Assembly: GCF_004010155.1 (NCBI RefSeq)
Contig: NZ_RRYH01000018.1
Span: 62,001-126,000 of the forward strand
DNA: 64,000 nucleotides
Source of the DNA: Solirhodobacter olei
GTDB taxonomy: Bacteria > Pseudomonadota > Alphaproteobacteria > Rhodobacterales > Rhodobacteraceae
Reading direction: 5' to 3'
The notes beneath the pieces were generated by a model. The model ran no database searches and was not told where the DNA came from. It worked only from the letters and a program-made list of their open reading frames with translations. Positions 14,357 through 23,138 of this stretch are shown here, piece by piece. Numbering within the stretch: the stretch's first letter is position 1; each line of letters begins with the position of its first letter. A program made the translations under genes and the position numbers.

Positions 14357-15745
14357 ATGGACCACTTCCCCATCTACCTCTCACTCGCCGACCGCCGCGT
14401 TCTGATCGCCGGCGGCGGAGAGGTGGCGCTGGCCAAACTGCGGCTGGCCCTGAAGACCCGGGCCGCGATCGAGGTCTTCGCCCCCGCGCCCATCCCCGCG
14501 ATCGCGGCGCTGGCAGAGGCGGGCCGCCTGACGCTCCACCGCCGCCCCCTCGCTCATGGAGACGCCCATGGCGCGGCGCTCGTCTATGCCGCGACCGAGG
14601 ATACGGACGAGGATGCCTGGATCGCCGCCATCGGCCGGGCCGAAGGCGCGCTGGTCAACGTCGTCGACAACCTCGCGGCCTCCGACTTCATCACCCCCGC
14701 CATCGTCGACCGCGACCCGGTCACCGTCGCCATCGGCACCGAGGGCGCGGCCCCGGTCCTCGCCCGCGCGATCAAGGCGCAGGTCGAGGCGGCGCTCTCG
14801 CCGCTGACCGGCCCCCTCGCCCGCATCGGCAAGTCCTTCCGGACCGAGGCCGAGGCCCTGCCCCAGGGCCGCGCTCGCCGCGCCTTCTGGGCGGAATACT
14901 ACGACACCGCCGGCCCCGCTGCCTATGCCGAGGGCGGCGAAGCGGCCGCCGAAGCGGCGCTGCACGCCCTCCTCGCCCGCCACCTCGCCGCCGCAGCAGC
15001 CCCCGGCCGGGTCGATCTCGTCGGCGCCGGCCCCGGCGACCCCGAGCTTCTGACGCTGAAGGCCCGCCGCGCACTGGACCGCGCCGACGTGGTGATCCAC
15101 GACCGCCTCGTCGCCCCGGAGATCCTCGAACTTGCCCGCCGCGAGGCCCTGATCCTCGATGTCGGCAAGACCGGCTTCGGCCCCTCCACCCCGCAGGCCG
15201 AGATCGACGCGCTGATCGTCGAACACGCGCGCGCCGGCGCCCATGTCGTCCGGCTGAAATCCGGCGATCCCGGCATCTACGGGCGCCTCGACGAAGAGAT
15301 CGAGGCCCTCGAGGCCGCCGGCATCGCCTGGCAGGTCGTGCCGGGCATCACCGCCGCCTCGGCCGCCGCCGCCGCCATCGGCCAGTCGCTGACCCGTCGC
15401 GGCCGCAACGGCACGCTGCGCCTGCTGACCGGGCACGACGTCAAGGGTTTCGCCGAACAGGACTGGCGCGGCCTGGCCGCCCCCGGCGCCGTCGCCGCGA
15501 TCTACATGGGCAAGAAGGCCGCCCGCTTCCTGCAGGGCCGCCTGATGATGCATGGCGCCGCCCCCGAGACCCCGGTGACCGTGGTCGAGAACGCCTCCCG
15601 CCCCGACCAGCGCTGTCTCGGCACCACGCTCTCCCGCCTGCCCGAGGTGACCGCAAGCCTCGAAGGCCCCGCCGTCCTGCTTTACGGCCTCGCGCCCCGC
15701 GCGGCAGAGGCCCGTCTCGAAGACCTGAAGGAAGCCCTGTCATGA
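14357..15745 (+). CDS. cysG: Siroheme synthase CysG (trifunctional)
   Basis: Makes siroheme, the cofactor of the sulfite reductase encoded two genes on. The N-terminal half (residues 1-205) is the precorrin-2 dehydrogenase/ferrochelatase with the NAD-binding VLIAGGGEVALAKLRL. The C-terminal half (about 215-455) is uroporphyrinogen-III methyltransferase, with VGAGPGDPELLTLKA, KSGDPGIYGR and VVPGITAASAAAA. At 462 residues it matches E. coli CysG. It is the first gene of a tightly coupled operon; its TGA overlaps the next ATG (ATGA). Confidence 0.96.
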   Translation: MDHFPIYLSLADRRVLIAGGGEVALAKLRLALKTRAAIEVFAPAPIPAIAALAEAGRLTLHRRPLAHGDAHGAALVYAATEDTDEDAWIAAIGRAEGALVNVVDNLAASDFITPAIVDRDPVTVAIGTEGAAPVLARAIKAQVEAALSPLTGPLARIGKSFRTEAEALPQGRARRAFWAEYYDTAGPAAYAEGGEAAAEAALHALLARHLAAAAAPGRVDLVGAGPGDPELLTLKARRALDRADVVIHDRLVAPEILELARREALILDVGKTGFGPSTPQAEIDALIVEHARAGAHVVRLKSGDPGIYGRLDEEIEALEAAGIAWQVVPGITAASAAAAAIGQSLTRRGRNGTLRLLTGHDVKGFAEQDWRGLAAPGAVAAIYMGKKAARFLQGRLMMHGAAPETPVTVVENASRPDQRCLGTTLSRLPEVTASLEGPAVLLYGLAPRAAEARLEDLKEALS

Positions 15746-16062
15746 GCCGCCGCTTCACCCCGAAAGTCGTCACCGCCAACGCCCTGATCGAGGGCGACGT
15801 CGTCTACCTGACCGAAGACGACCGCTGGTCCCGCCACCACCACGAGGCCGAACTGATCGAGGACGAGGCCCACGCCCAGATGCGCCTGCTCAGCGCCCAG
15901 GCGCAGCATCTCCTCGTCGTCGGCGCCTACCTGGCCGATGCCAAGGCCGGCCCCAACGGCCCCGAGCCCACGCATTTCCGCGAGACGTTCCGCACCCGCG
16001 GCCCCTCGAACTACGCCCACGGCAAGCAGGCCAAGACCCCGAAGGACGGCCCCCATGTATAA
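15742..16062 (+). CDS. DUF2849 protein of the sulfite reductase operon
   Basis: 106 residues starting MSRRFTPKVVTANALIEGDVVYL, a DUF2849 sequence. The family is known from sulfite-reductase operons of alphaproteobacteria, but its function is not established. It has no signal peptide and no transmembrane helix. Histidine-rich HHHEAELIED and the motif AQHLLVVGAYLADA are visible. It overlaps cysG by 4 bases and cysI by 8, so it is surely translated with them. A role in sulfite reductase assembly or electron supply is a guess. Confidence 0.85.
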   Translation: MSRRFTPKVVTANALIEGDVVYLTEDDRWSRHHHEAELIEDEAHAQMRLLSAQAQHLLVVGAYLADAKAGPNGPEPTHFRETFRTRGPSNYAHGKQAKTPKDGPHV

Positions 16063-17725
16063 ATACAACGACTTCGACGAGGCCTTCGTCCGCACCCGCG
16101 TCGCCCAGTTCTCGCAGCAGGTCGCCCGCCGCATCGACGGCTCGCTGACCGAGGACGAGTTCAAGCCGCTGCGCCTGATGAACGGGCTCTACCTGCAGCT
16201 TCACGCCTATATGCTTAGGGTGGCGATCCCCTACGGGACGCTGGACAGCCGCAAGATGCGCCAGCTCGCCCATATCGCCGACACCTGGGACAAGGGCTAC
16301 GGCCATTTCACCACGCGCCAGAACATCCAGTACAACTGGCCGAAGCTCTCCGACGTGCCCGCCATCCTCGGCGCGCTGGCCGATGTCGAGATGCACGCGA
16401 TCCAGACCTCCGGCAACACCGTCCGCAACGTGACGGCGGACCATTTCGCCGGCGCCGCCGCCGACGAGATCGCCGACCCGAGGCCCTACGCGGAACTGCT
16501 GCGGCAATGGTCCACCGACCACCCGGAATTCCAGTTCCTGCCGCGCAAGTTCAAGATCGCCATCACCGGCGCGCCCAATGACCGCGCCGTGACCAAGGCG
16601 CATGACATCGGACTGCGCATGGTCACCAACGCCGCCGGAGAGCCGGGCTTCGAGGTCATCGTCGGCGGCGGGCTCGGCCGCACGCCGCTGATCGGCCAGA
16701 CCGTGCGGGAGTTCCTGCCGGAAGCCGACCTGCTGCCCTATGTCGAGGCGGTCCTGAGCGTCTACAACCTCCTCGGCCGGCGCGACAACAAGTTCAAGGC
16801 CCGCATCAAGATCACGCTGCACGAAACCGGAAAGGAAGAACTTTCCAGGATGATCGAGGAGCGGTTCGAGGAGATCCGCGGCAGCTTCTCCGGCGCCGAC
16901 CAGGCGCTTCTGGAAGAGATCCGCGCCGCCTTCGCGCCGCCGGCCTTCAAGACCGCGCCGACGGACGCGCATTACGCGGCGCAGGCCAGGGACCCGGCCT
17001 ACCGCGCCTGGGCCGACACCAACCTCGCCCGCCACAGGAACGCCGATTACGCCATCGTCACCGTCTCGCTGAAGGCCCATGGCGCGACGCCGGGCGACGC
17101 CAGCTCGGCGCAGATGCGGGTGCTGGCCGAGCTCGCCGAGACCTACGGCCATGACGAGCTGCGCATCAGCCACGAGCAGAACGTGATCCTGCCCCATGTC
17201 CACAAAGGCGACCTGCCGGCGGTCCATGCGGCGCTGAAGGCCGCGGGCCTCGCCACCGCCAACGTGGGCCTGATCTCCGACATCATAGCCTGCCCGGGGA
17301 TGGATTACTGCTCGCTCGCCACCGCGCGCTCCATCCCGATCGCGACCCAGATCGCCGAGCGCTTCAAGGAGCTCGACCTCGAACACGAGATCGGCCCGAT
17401 GAAGATCAAGATCTCCGGCTGCATCAACGCCTGCGGCCACCACCACGTCGGCCATATCGGCATCCTCGGCCTCGACCGCGCGGGGGTGGAGAACTACCAG
17501 ATCACACTCGGCGGCGACGGAACCGAGACCGCCTCCATCGGCGAGAAGGCCGGCCCCGGCTTTGCCTATGACGAGGTCGTCCCCGCCATCGAGCGCCTGA
17601 TCTCCGCCTATCTCGAAACCCGGCTGGAGCCGGCCGAAACCTTCCTCGCGGCCTTCCGCCGCCTCGGCCCCGCCCCGTTCAAGGCCGCGCTCTACCCCGA
17701 AGAAGGGAATAGAAATGCCGCTTGA
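16055..17725 (+). CDS. cysI: Sulfite reductase, siroheme hemoprotein (CysI type)
   Basis: Reduces sulfite to sulfide by six electrons in the cytoplasm. 556 residues with two ferredoxin-like/siroheme repeats; GHFTTRQNIQYNWPKL lies in the first. The [4Fe-4S]-siroheme ligands appear as C-X5-C in ACPGMDYCSLA and C-X3-C in SGCINACGHH. No CysJ flavoprotein gene accompanies it, and a ferredoxin-NADP reductase gene follows the operon, so ferredoxin is a likely electron donor (inference). The ATG at 16055 overlaps the end of the DUF2849 gene. It could also act on nitrite, but the cysG/cysH context favours sulfite. Confidence 0.95.
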   Translation: MYKYNDFDEAFVRTRVAQFSQQVARRIDGSLTEDEFKPLRLMNGLYLQLHAYMLRVAIPYGTLDSRKMRQLAHIADTWDKGYGHFTTRQNIQYNWPKLSDVPAILGALADVEMHAIQTSGNTVRNVTADHFAGAAADEIADPRPYAELLRQWSTDHPEFQFLPRKFKIAITGAPNDRAVTKAHDIGLRMVTNAAGEPGFEVIVGGGLGRTPLIGQTVREFLPEADLLPYVEAVLSVYNLLGRRDNKFKARIKITLHETGKEELSRMIEERFEEIRGSFSGADQALLEEIRAAFAPPAFKTAPTDAHYAAQARDPAYRAWADTNLARHRNADYAIVTVSLKAHGATPGDASSAQMRVLAELAETYGHDELRISHEQNVILPHVHKGDLPAVHAALKAAGLATANVGLISDIIACPGMDYCSLATARSIPIATQIAERFKELDLEHEIGPMKIKISGCINACGHHHVGHIGILGLDRAGVENYQITLGGDGTETASIGEKAGPGFAYDEVVPAIERLISAYLETRLEPAETFLAAFRRLGPAPFKAALYPEEGNRNAA

Positions 17726-18482
17726 AGCTCCCCTGCCCTCGGCCGCCGAACGCGTCGCCGAGCTGAACGCCCGCACCCGCCACCATTCGGCGCCCGACGT
17801 GCTGGCCCACGCGCTGCGCGACCCGCTCGTCGGCCGCATCGCGATGGTCTCCTCCTTCGGCGCGGAATCGGTGGTGCTCCTGCACCTGGTCGCGCAGGTC
17901 GACCGCACCGTGCCGGTGGTCTTCGTCGACACGCGGATGCTGTTCGAGGAAACCCTGGCCTACCAGGCCGAGGTCGCCGAGCAGCTCGGCCTCGCCGAGA
18001 TCCGCATCATCCGCCCCGATCCGGTGGCGGTGCTGGCGCGCGACGTCGACAACATCCTGCACCAGACGGACCCCGACGCCTGCTGCGCGCTGCGCAAGAC
18101 CGAACCGCTGGAACGCGCGCTCGGCGGCTTCGACGCCTGGATCAACGGCCGCAAACGCTACCAGGGCCAGTCGCGGACCGAGATCGACTTCTTCGAGACC
18201 GACGACGCCGGCCGCATAAAGGTCAACCCGCTCGCCATGTGGGACCGTGACGACCTGCAAAGCTACATCGTGGAGAACCGCCTGCCGCGCCACCCGCTGG
18301 TCGCCAAGGGCTTCCCCTCCATCGGCTGCGCCCCCTGCACCACGCCCGTGAAGCCCGGCGAGGATCCCCGCGCCGGCCGCTGGCGCGGCCGCGACAAGGA
18401 GGAATGCGGCATCCATTTCGTCGGTGGCCGCCTCGTGCGCGGCGGGTCCTCCGGCACCGGCAGCGAGGAGAGCGCCGCATGA
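17715..18482 (+). CDS. cysH: Adenylyl-sulfate (APS) reductase, thioredoxin-dependent
   Basis: Reduces activated sulfate to sulfite. 255 residues. It carries the paired cysteines C123-C124 (DACCALRKTE) and C205/C208 (SIGCAPCTTP) that bind a [4Fe-4S] cluster in APS reductases, plus the catalytic ECGIH with C231. The cluster cysteines indicate APS rather than PAPS as substrate. It starts at 17715, overlapping cysI by 11 bases, with AAGGGAA upstream. Its TGA overlaps the start of the DUF934 gene. Confidence 0.94.
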   Translation: MPLEAPLPSAAERVAELNARTRHHSAPDVLAHALRDPLVGRIAMVSSFGAESVVLLHLVAQVDRTVPVVFVDTRMLFEETLAYQAEVAEQLGLAEIRIIRPDPVAVLARDVDNILHQTDPDACCALRKTEPLERALGGFDAWINGRKRYQGQSRTEIDFFETDDAGRIKVNPLAMWDRDDLQSYIVENRLPRHPLVAKGFPSIGCAPCTTPVKPGEDPRAGRWRGRDKEECGIHFVGGRLVRGGSSGTGSEESAA

Positions 18483-18883
18483 GCATCATCGTCACCGACC
18501 ACGGCTTCGCCCCCGAGGATTTCTCCGGCGCCTTCGCGGCGCCGGAGGCGCTTGCCGGCGCCGAGGCGCTCGACCTCGGCCCGGATGCCGATCTCGCGCC
18601 CCTCGCCGGCCAGCTCGACGGGCTCAGCCTGATCCGCATCGCCTTCCCGAGCTTCGCCGACGGCCGCGGCTTCACCCTCGCCCGCCGCCTGCGGCTGATG
18701 GGCTATGCCGGCCGCCTGCGCGCCGCCGGTCACGTGATCGCCGACCAGTACGCCATGGCCCGCCGCGCGGGGTTCGACGAGGTCGAGATCTCCGAGGAGC
18801 TCGCCGCCCGCCAGCCGGAGGAGCAATGGCTCTTCCGCGCCGACTGGCAGGCGCATGACTACCGCGCCCGCCTTCGGGCCTGA
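18479..18883 (+). CDS. DUF934 protein (sulfur assimilation operon)
   Basis: 134 residues of the DUF934 family, which is found almost always next to cysI/cysH in proteobacteria. Conserved words visible are LIRIAFPSFADGRGFTLARRLR and the MGYAGRLRAAGHVIADQYAMARRAGFDEVEI stretch (shown here in two parts of the same region, residues about 55-100). No catalytic motif is known. It is the last gene of the operon, overlapping cysH by 4 bases, and a new promoter follows for fpr. Confidence 0.88.
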   Translation: MSIIVTDHGFAPEDFSGAFAAPEALAGAEALDLGPDADLAPLAGQLDGLSLIRIAFPSFADGRGFTLARRLRLMGYAGRLRAAGHVIADQYAMARRAGFDEVEISEELAARQPEEQWLFRADWQAHDYRARLRA

Positions 18884-18900
18884 GCCCCGCCCAAACTCAT

Positions 18901-18929
18901 TTGCATACAAACGAACCCTGCGCTAGATT
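18901..18929 (+). promoter_or_regulatory. Promoter of fpr
   Basis: TTGCAT at 18901-18906, exactly 17 bp, TAGATT at 18924-18929, 29 bp before the fpr ATG. A good sigma-70-type match in a GC-rich background. Confidence 0.65.
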
Positions 18930-18958
18930 GGCGCAGGCCTTGTCACGAAAGCGCCGAC

Positions 18959-19786
18959 ATGACAGATCAAACGCCGATGGATCAGACCGCCAAAGCAACC
19001 GTGCGCACGCTCCCCGACGCACAGACCGTGACCGAGGTCCGCCACTGGACCGATCGGCTGTTCTCGTTCCGTGTGACGCGCCCGCAGTCGCTCCGCTTCC
19101 GCTCTGGCGAATTCGTGATGATCGGGCTTCTGGGCGACAACGGCAAACCTCTGCTGCGCGCCTATTCCATCGCCTCCCCCTCCTGGGACGAAGAGCTGGA
19201 ATTCTACTCCATCAAGGTCCCCGACGGGCCGCTGACCTCGAAGCTCCAGCACATCCAGCCGGGGCAGGAGATCATCCTGCGCCCGAAGCCGGTGGGTACG
19301 CTGGTGCTTGACGCGCTCTTGCCCGGAAAGCGGATCTGGTTCCTCGCCACCGGTACCGGCATCGCGCCCTTCGCCTCGCTCATGCGCGACCCGGAGACCT
19401 ACGAGAAATACGAGCAGGTCGTGATGATGCACACCTGCCGCACCGCCGACGAGCTGGAATACGGCCGCCAGCTGGTGGAAGGCCTCAAGAACGATCCCCT
19501 GATCGGCGAGATGGTCGAGGGCAAGCTGCTCTACTACCCGACCACGACGCGGGAAGAGAGCGCCTACATGGGCCGCATTACCGACAACCTGCAGAACGGC
19601 AAGGTCTTCGCCGACCTCGGCATTGCGCCGATGGACCCGGCCACCGACCGCGCCATGGTCTGCGGCTCGCTCGCCTTCAACCAAGACGTCAAGACCGTGC
19701 TCGAAGGCTTCGGCCTGACAGAGGGCGCCAATTCCGACCCGAAGGAATACGTGGTCGAGAAGGCCTTCGTCGGCGACGGCATCTGA
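18959..19786 (+). CDS. fpr: Ferredoxin-NADP reductase
   Basis: FAD enzyme moving electrons between NADPH and ferredoxin or flavodoxin. 275 residues. FAD-binding motif RAYSIASPSWDEELEFYSIKV (RAYS with following residues, about 62-82) and NADP-binding GTGIAPFASL are visible, and CGS in AMVCGSLAFN is the usual C-terminal site. The end EKAFVGDGI matches the bacterial subclass. It has its own promoter 30 bp upstream. Position after the sulfite reductase operon suggests it supplies reduced ferredoxin to CysI, but FPR also serves oxidative-stress defence. Confidence 0.94.
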   Translation: MTDQTPMDQTAKATVRTLPDAQTVTEVRHWTDRLFSFRVTRPQSLRFRSGEFVMIGLLGDNGKPLLRAYSIASPSWDEELEFYSIKVPDGPLTSKLQHIQPGQEIILRPKPVGTLVLDALLPGKRIWFLATGTGIAPFASLMRDPETYEKYEQVVMMHTCRTADELEYGRQLVEGLKNDPLIGEMVEGKLLYYPTTTREESAYMGRITDNLQNGKVFADLGIAPMDPATDRAMVCGSLAFNQDVKTVLEGFGLTEGANSDPKEYVVEKAFVGDGI

Positions 19787-19950
19787 CCCCCGGCCCGAAC
19801 GGCCAACGAGCGAGCGGCCGACGCCCGGATTGTAACGCGGATCGGCGGAATTCCGTTCGAAACGGCAGGGTCCTGCCGATCTCCGCACGATGGGGCAGAC
19901 GCCGGCCGCGCGGATTCCTATGTAAGTCTCAAAGACTGTGAGGAGACGTC

Positions 19951-20337
19951 ATGGGACACGGTAAACCCTTCGCTCTGGCCGCCGCCGCCGTGCTCGGCCT
20001 CGGCACGCTCGCCCTCGCCGGCCCCGCCCTGGCGGACCGTGGCGGCTGCCCGCCCGGTCTTGCTGCCAAGCACAACGGCTGCATGCCGCCCGGCCTCGCC
20101 AAGAAAGAGCGCCATCACGATTACTACAGCCGCGAGCGGGAATATCACCGCTGGCACGAGGGCGACCGGATCGGCCGCAACAACTACGTCATCATCCAGG
20201 ACTACCGCCGCTACCGCCTGCCGCCGCCCCCGGACGGGACGGTCTATGTCGTCTCCGGCGGGCAGCTTCTTCGGGTCGACCCCAACACGCTGCAGATCCT
20301 CGGCATCATGGGGCTGATGAACAACCTGCTGCGCTGA
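19951..20337 (+). CDS. RcnB-family periplasmic protein
   Basis: 128 residues. A signal peptide covers residues 1-29 with cleavage after ALA. The mature part holds the RcnB pattern: CPPGLAAKHNGCMPPGLAKK, then a His/Tyr/Arg-rich stretch (RHHDYYSREREYHRWHEG), then DYRRYRLPPPPDGTVYVV. E. coli RcnB takes part in nickel/cobalt homeostasis; in alphaproteobacteria the family is common and poorly studied. Two cysteines in the mature N-terminus could form a disulfide. GAGGAGA lies 5 bases upstream of the ATG. Isolated gene; metal link not tested here. Confidence 0.8.
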   Translation: MGHGKPFALAAAAVLGLGTLALAGPALADRGGCPPGLAAKHNGCMPPGLAKKERHHDYYSREREYHRWHEGDRIGRNNYVIIQDYRRYRLPPPPDGTVYVVSGGQLLRVDPNTLQILGIMGLMNNLLR

Positions 20338-20406
20338 CCCGCCCGGCGACGCAGGGGCCGCCGCTACCGGCTTGACACTCCCCGCCTTTGGCGGCGTCAT
20401 CGCGCC

Positions 20407-21123
20407 ATGCCTTCCTCATCCGCCCGCACCGCCGCCGCCGGCCCGCATCTTACCCAGGCCCATGTCGACCGCACCCTGCGCGTCGTGCCCGATCCCGGCC
20501 CCTCCGGCCGCACGCCGCTGACCGATGAGGACATCGCCGCCCGCGCGGCAGAGCTTCTGGCAGAGAAACCGCCCGGCCCGCTCTACGTCTTCGCCTATGG
20601 CTCGCTGATCTGGAAACCGGGCTTCGACTTCGCCGCCCGCCACCGTGCCACGGCCCCCGGCTGGCACCGCCAGTTCTGCATCGAGATCGACGGCTGGCGC
20701 GGCACCCCCGAGACGCCCGGCCTGATGCTGGCGATCGTCTCCGGCGGCTCCTGCACCGGCGTGGCGCTTGAAGCGCCCGAGGCCGAGGCGCAGGCCGCGC
20801 TCGAGGCCATGGTCCGGCGCGAGACCCCCTACGCCGAGTTCAGCGAGATGGTCCGCTGGATCAGCATCCGCACCGAGGCCGGCCCCGCCCGCGCGCTGGT
20901 CTTCTGGGCCGGCCCGACCGGAGAGCGCATCCGCCGCGGCCTGCCCCCGGCGCGGGCCGCGAAGATGATCGCCCATGCCTGCGGCCACGCCGGATCCTCC
21001 ACCGAATACCTTCACAACACGGTCGCCGCGCTCGAGGCCCACGGCATCCGCGACCGCAACCTGTGGCAGCTCCAGCGCCTCGTCGCCGAGGAGATCGACA
21101 GCTGGCCCGCCGAGGCTGGATAA
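20407..21123 (+). CDS. chaC: Gamma-glutamylcyclotransferase ChaC
   Basis: Cleaves glutathione into 5-oxoproline and Cys-Gly in the cytoplasm. 238 residues with the nucleotide-binding-like YGSLIWKPGF and the RRETPYAEF segment that holds the catalytic glutamate in this family. The first 45 residues are a low-complexity extension. The start at 20407 is the first ATG and lacks a clear Shine-Dalgarno sequence, so the true start could be a little downstream. A full copy of the composite repeat begins 7 bp after the stop. Confidence 0.92.
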   Translation: MPSSSARTAAAGPHLTQAHVDRTLRVVPDPGPSGRTPLTDEDIAARAAELLAEKPPGPLYVFAYGSLIWKPGFDFAARHRATAPGWHRQFCIEIDGWRGTPETPGLMLAIVSGGSCTGVALEAPEAEAQAALEAMVRRETPYAEFSEMVRWISIRTEAGPARALVFWAGPTGERIRRGLPPARAAKMIAHACGHAGSSTEYLHNTVAALEAHGIRDRNLWQLQRLVAEEIDSWPAEAG

Positions 21124-21129
21124 AGCCTG

Positions 21130-21336
21130 CCCCGGCCCGAAACAGCGTCGCGCAGCGACGCCGGGCCAGCGCCCGTCCGCCCCCAAGGGCGGGCGCTTCT
21201 GGTGAGTCAGGATCCCGGCAAACCGAAGGGGTTCTTTGCGCCATAAACGGACAGACCCGCACTTCCGCGAGCGCCCCCCCCCGCGGACGCACCCTGGCCC
21301 TTTTTCACCGCGTAGGGTGCGCATTCATCGCGCACC
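21130..21336 (+). repeat. Composite intergenic repeat, copy III (full length, about 207 bp)
   Basis: Matches 9496-9700 block by block: CCCCGGCCCGAAACAGCG, GC-rich hairpin TCGCGCAGCGACGCCGGGCC, CCAGCGCCCGTCCGCCCCC, GGTGAGTC, CGGCAAACCGAAGGGG, CCATAAACGGACAGACCC, ending in the palindrome at 21311-21336, whose right arm has one change (TCGCGCACC). It starts 7 bp after the chaC stop. Confidence 0.85.
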
Positions 21337-21386
21337 GCTCACCGCAAGACCCGTTGCGCAAACCCCACGACCCCCGTCCCGAAATA

Positions 21387-21430
21387 CGGTACGCTTACGG
21401 TGCCAAAGCGGTGCCAAAGCTGTGCTGAAT
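21387..21430 (+). repeat. Four 11-bp iterons, copy 1
   Basis: Head-to-tail units CGGTACGCTTA, CGGTGCCAAAG, CGGTGCCAAAG and CTGTGCTGAAT. An array with the same unit length, order and flank (CCCGA then TTA or ATA) is at 51102-51145. It lies between convergent chaC and the cupin gene, 87 bp from the cupin stop. Confidence 0.7.
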
Positions 21431-21516
21431 CGGCACCCCGTTTTCCAAGCCACCCCAACGGCTTGCAGCACGAAGCTCACGGCAGGGCTCCGCCCCGCCG
21501 CACCCCGGCATTAACC

Positions 21517-21864
21517 TTAACGGATCATGTAGACCTTCTTGACGGTCTCATGGACGGTGCAGACCCCGGCCCAGCCCGCAGGAAAGACCGCCGCCGTGTC
21601 CGGGGTGATCTCGATCACCTCGCCCGTGTCATGCACATAGGTCGCCCGCCCCTCGAGGAAGTGGCAGAACTCGTCCCGCTCCACCTCGCAGCGCCAGACC
21701 CCCGGCGTGCAGATCCACAGCCCGCATTCCGAGGCACCCCCCGGCCCCTTGTGGATCACCCGGCCCGAGACGCGGCTTTCGCCCTCGATCATCGTCGGCA
21801 CCACGCCCCAGTCGACAATATCCTGCGTCGCCAAGGGGTTGCGCATCAAAGGTACAGTGGTCAT
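21517..21864 (-). CDS. Cupin-domain protein (cupin_3/DUF861 type)
   Basis: 115 residues forming one small beta-barrel cupin. The core reads WRCEVERDEFCHFLEGRATYVHDTGEVIEITPDTAAVFPAGWAG (residues about 57-100), with the E-FCH-LEG part typical of the ureidoglycine-aminohydrolase-like group. It lacks the full two-histidine metal motif, so enzyme activity is doubtful. Its ATG overlaps the stop of the upstream glycosyltransferase (ATGA), so the two are co-translated. It may bind a small ligand linked to the glycosyl-transfer reaction; the function is unknown. Confidence 0.8.
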   Translation of the reverse strand: MTTVPLMRNPLATQDIVDWGVVPTMIEGESRVSGRVIHKGPGGASECGLWICTPGVWRCEVERDEFCHFLEGRATYVHDTGEVIEITPDTAAVFPAGWAGVCTVHETVKKVYMIR

Positions 21865-23138
21865 CGGTTCAATATCCCGTCCAGAATCCGCGCCGCCTTG
21901 CGCGGCCCCTCCGCTGCCTGCATCGCCGTACTGGTCGCCGCCAGCCGCGCCTTCAGGTCCGGATCGTTGAGGCAGGAGAACAGCTTCTCCGCCAGTTCCA
22001 CCTCGCTCCAGTCGTAGCGCGGCAGCTTGAAGCCGTGGCCGGTCTCCTCCACCCGCGTCGCGTTGTCATGGCCGTCCCAGACGAAGGGCATGATGATCGC
22101 GGGCTTGCCGAAATAGAGGCATTCGGTGAACGAGTTGTTGCCGCCGTGATGGATCACCGCATCCACCTGCGGGATCACCGAAGGCTGTGGAAACCAGTTC
22201 GAGATCAGCACGTTACCCGGCAGATCGTGGTATTCCCCCGCATAGTCCCCGACATTCACCAGCGCCCGGTAGGGCAGCCGCCCCAGCACGTCGATCAGCC
22301 GCTTCAGCAGGTCCACATCCCCCGCGCCAAGGCTTCCGAAGCTCACGTAGACCAGGGGCCTGTCGCCGTTCTCCCGGAACATCGGCACCTCATAGGGCGC
22401 CTCGTGCCGGACGCAGCCCTCCAGATACTGGAACCGCTCCGGATCGAGCGGCTCGGCCCGGTCGAACTTCACCGCCTCGGGGTAGAGCAGCAGGTTCATA
22501 TGGGGCGAGGCCTCGAAGAACTGCCCCGCCGGATAGGGCGCCTCCCCGCAGCGGCCCAGAAAGGCGTTGAAATCGTCGTGGATCGGCCCGATCACCTCTT
22601 CGAACCGCGCCCGGAACGCAGCATGGCAGGCGTGGTCCGCCGCCGCGCAGCCCGACAGGTGCGGCGGGATCGCCGGGTCCTCGATCTCGTTCTCCGAGCA
22701 GGAGATGATCCGCACCCATGGCACCCCGAACTGCTTGATTGCAGGAAACAAGATCACATTGTCGACGCAGATCAGGTCCGGCTGGATCTTGGCAAGGACG
22801 CCCGGCAGGTCCTTCTCGGCCCATTTCGCGCTGTCGACGATCGCGGCCCAGCAATCCTTCACGTAATTGTCCAACTGGTCGATCGGGCTCTTGCGGAAGT
22901 TCGGGATATGGCTGTTGATGAAGTCCTCCCAGAACCTCGCCATCTGCTCCGCCGGCATCGGCTCCGACAGGTTCACCGGATGCGCCTCGAAGCCGTAGCC
23001 GCGATAGACCTCCACGAAGCCCGGATCGGACAGGAACACCGCCCTGTGCCCGCGCGCCTCTACCGCCTGGGCGATGCCCACCGAGTTGAGCGCCGGCCCG
23101 AAGGCCGCCTCCGGGAAAAAAGCCACCACCTTCGTCAT
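21861..23138 (-). CDS. GT1-family (MGT-like) glycosyltransferase
   Basis: 425 residues with a GT-B fold. The N-terminal domain starts MTKVVAFFPEAAFGPALNSVGIAQAVEARGH; the C-terminal nucleotide-sugar site is FPQPSVIPQVDAVIHHGGNNSFTECLYFGKPAIIMPFVWDGHDNATRVEE (residues about 325-375), close to the macrolide/UDP-glycosyltransferase motif HHGG-N-T-E. The acceptor is unknown; lipids, carotenoids or small aromatics are all possible. The ATG at 23138 was chosen because upstream codons overlap the divergent DUF72 gene. It forms a two-gene operon with the cupin gene. Confidence 0.85.
   Translation of the reverse strand: MTKVVAFFPEAAFGPALNSVGIAQAVEARGHRAVFLSDPGFVEVYRGYGFEAHPVNLSEPMPAEQMARFWEDFINSHIPNFRKSPIDQLDNYVKDCWAAIVDSAKWAEKDLPGVLAKIQPDLICVDNVILFPAIKQFGVPWVRIISCSENEIEDPAIPPHLSGCAAADHACHAAFRARFEEVIGPIHDDFNAFLGRCGEAPYPAGQFFEASPHMNLLLYPEAVKFDRAEPLDPERFQYLEGCVRHEAPYEVPMFRENGDRPLVYVSFGSLGAGDVDLLKRLIDVLGRLPYRALVNVGDYAGEYHDLPGNVLISNWFPQPSVIPQVDAVIHHGGNNSFTECLYFGKPAIIMPFVWDGHDNATRVEETGHGFKLPRYDWSEVELAEKLFSCLNDPDLKARLAATSTAMQAAEGPRKAARILDGILNR

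Noticed and set aside
21311-21336. CRISPR-like array from recurring palindromes
   Set aside because: The copies are kilobases apart, with no regular spacers and no cas genes.
21124-21516. Possible phage or integration site because of repeats near iterons
   Set aside because: No integrase, tRNA gene or direct-repeat pair bounding a segment was found; flanking genes are ordinary.
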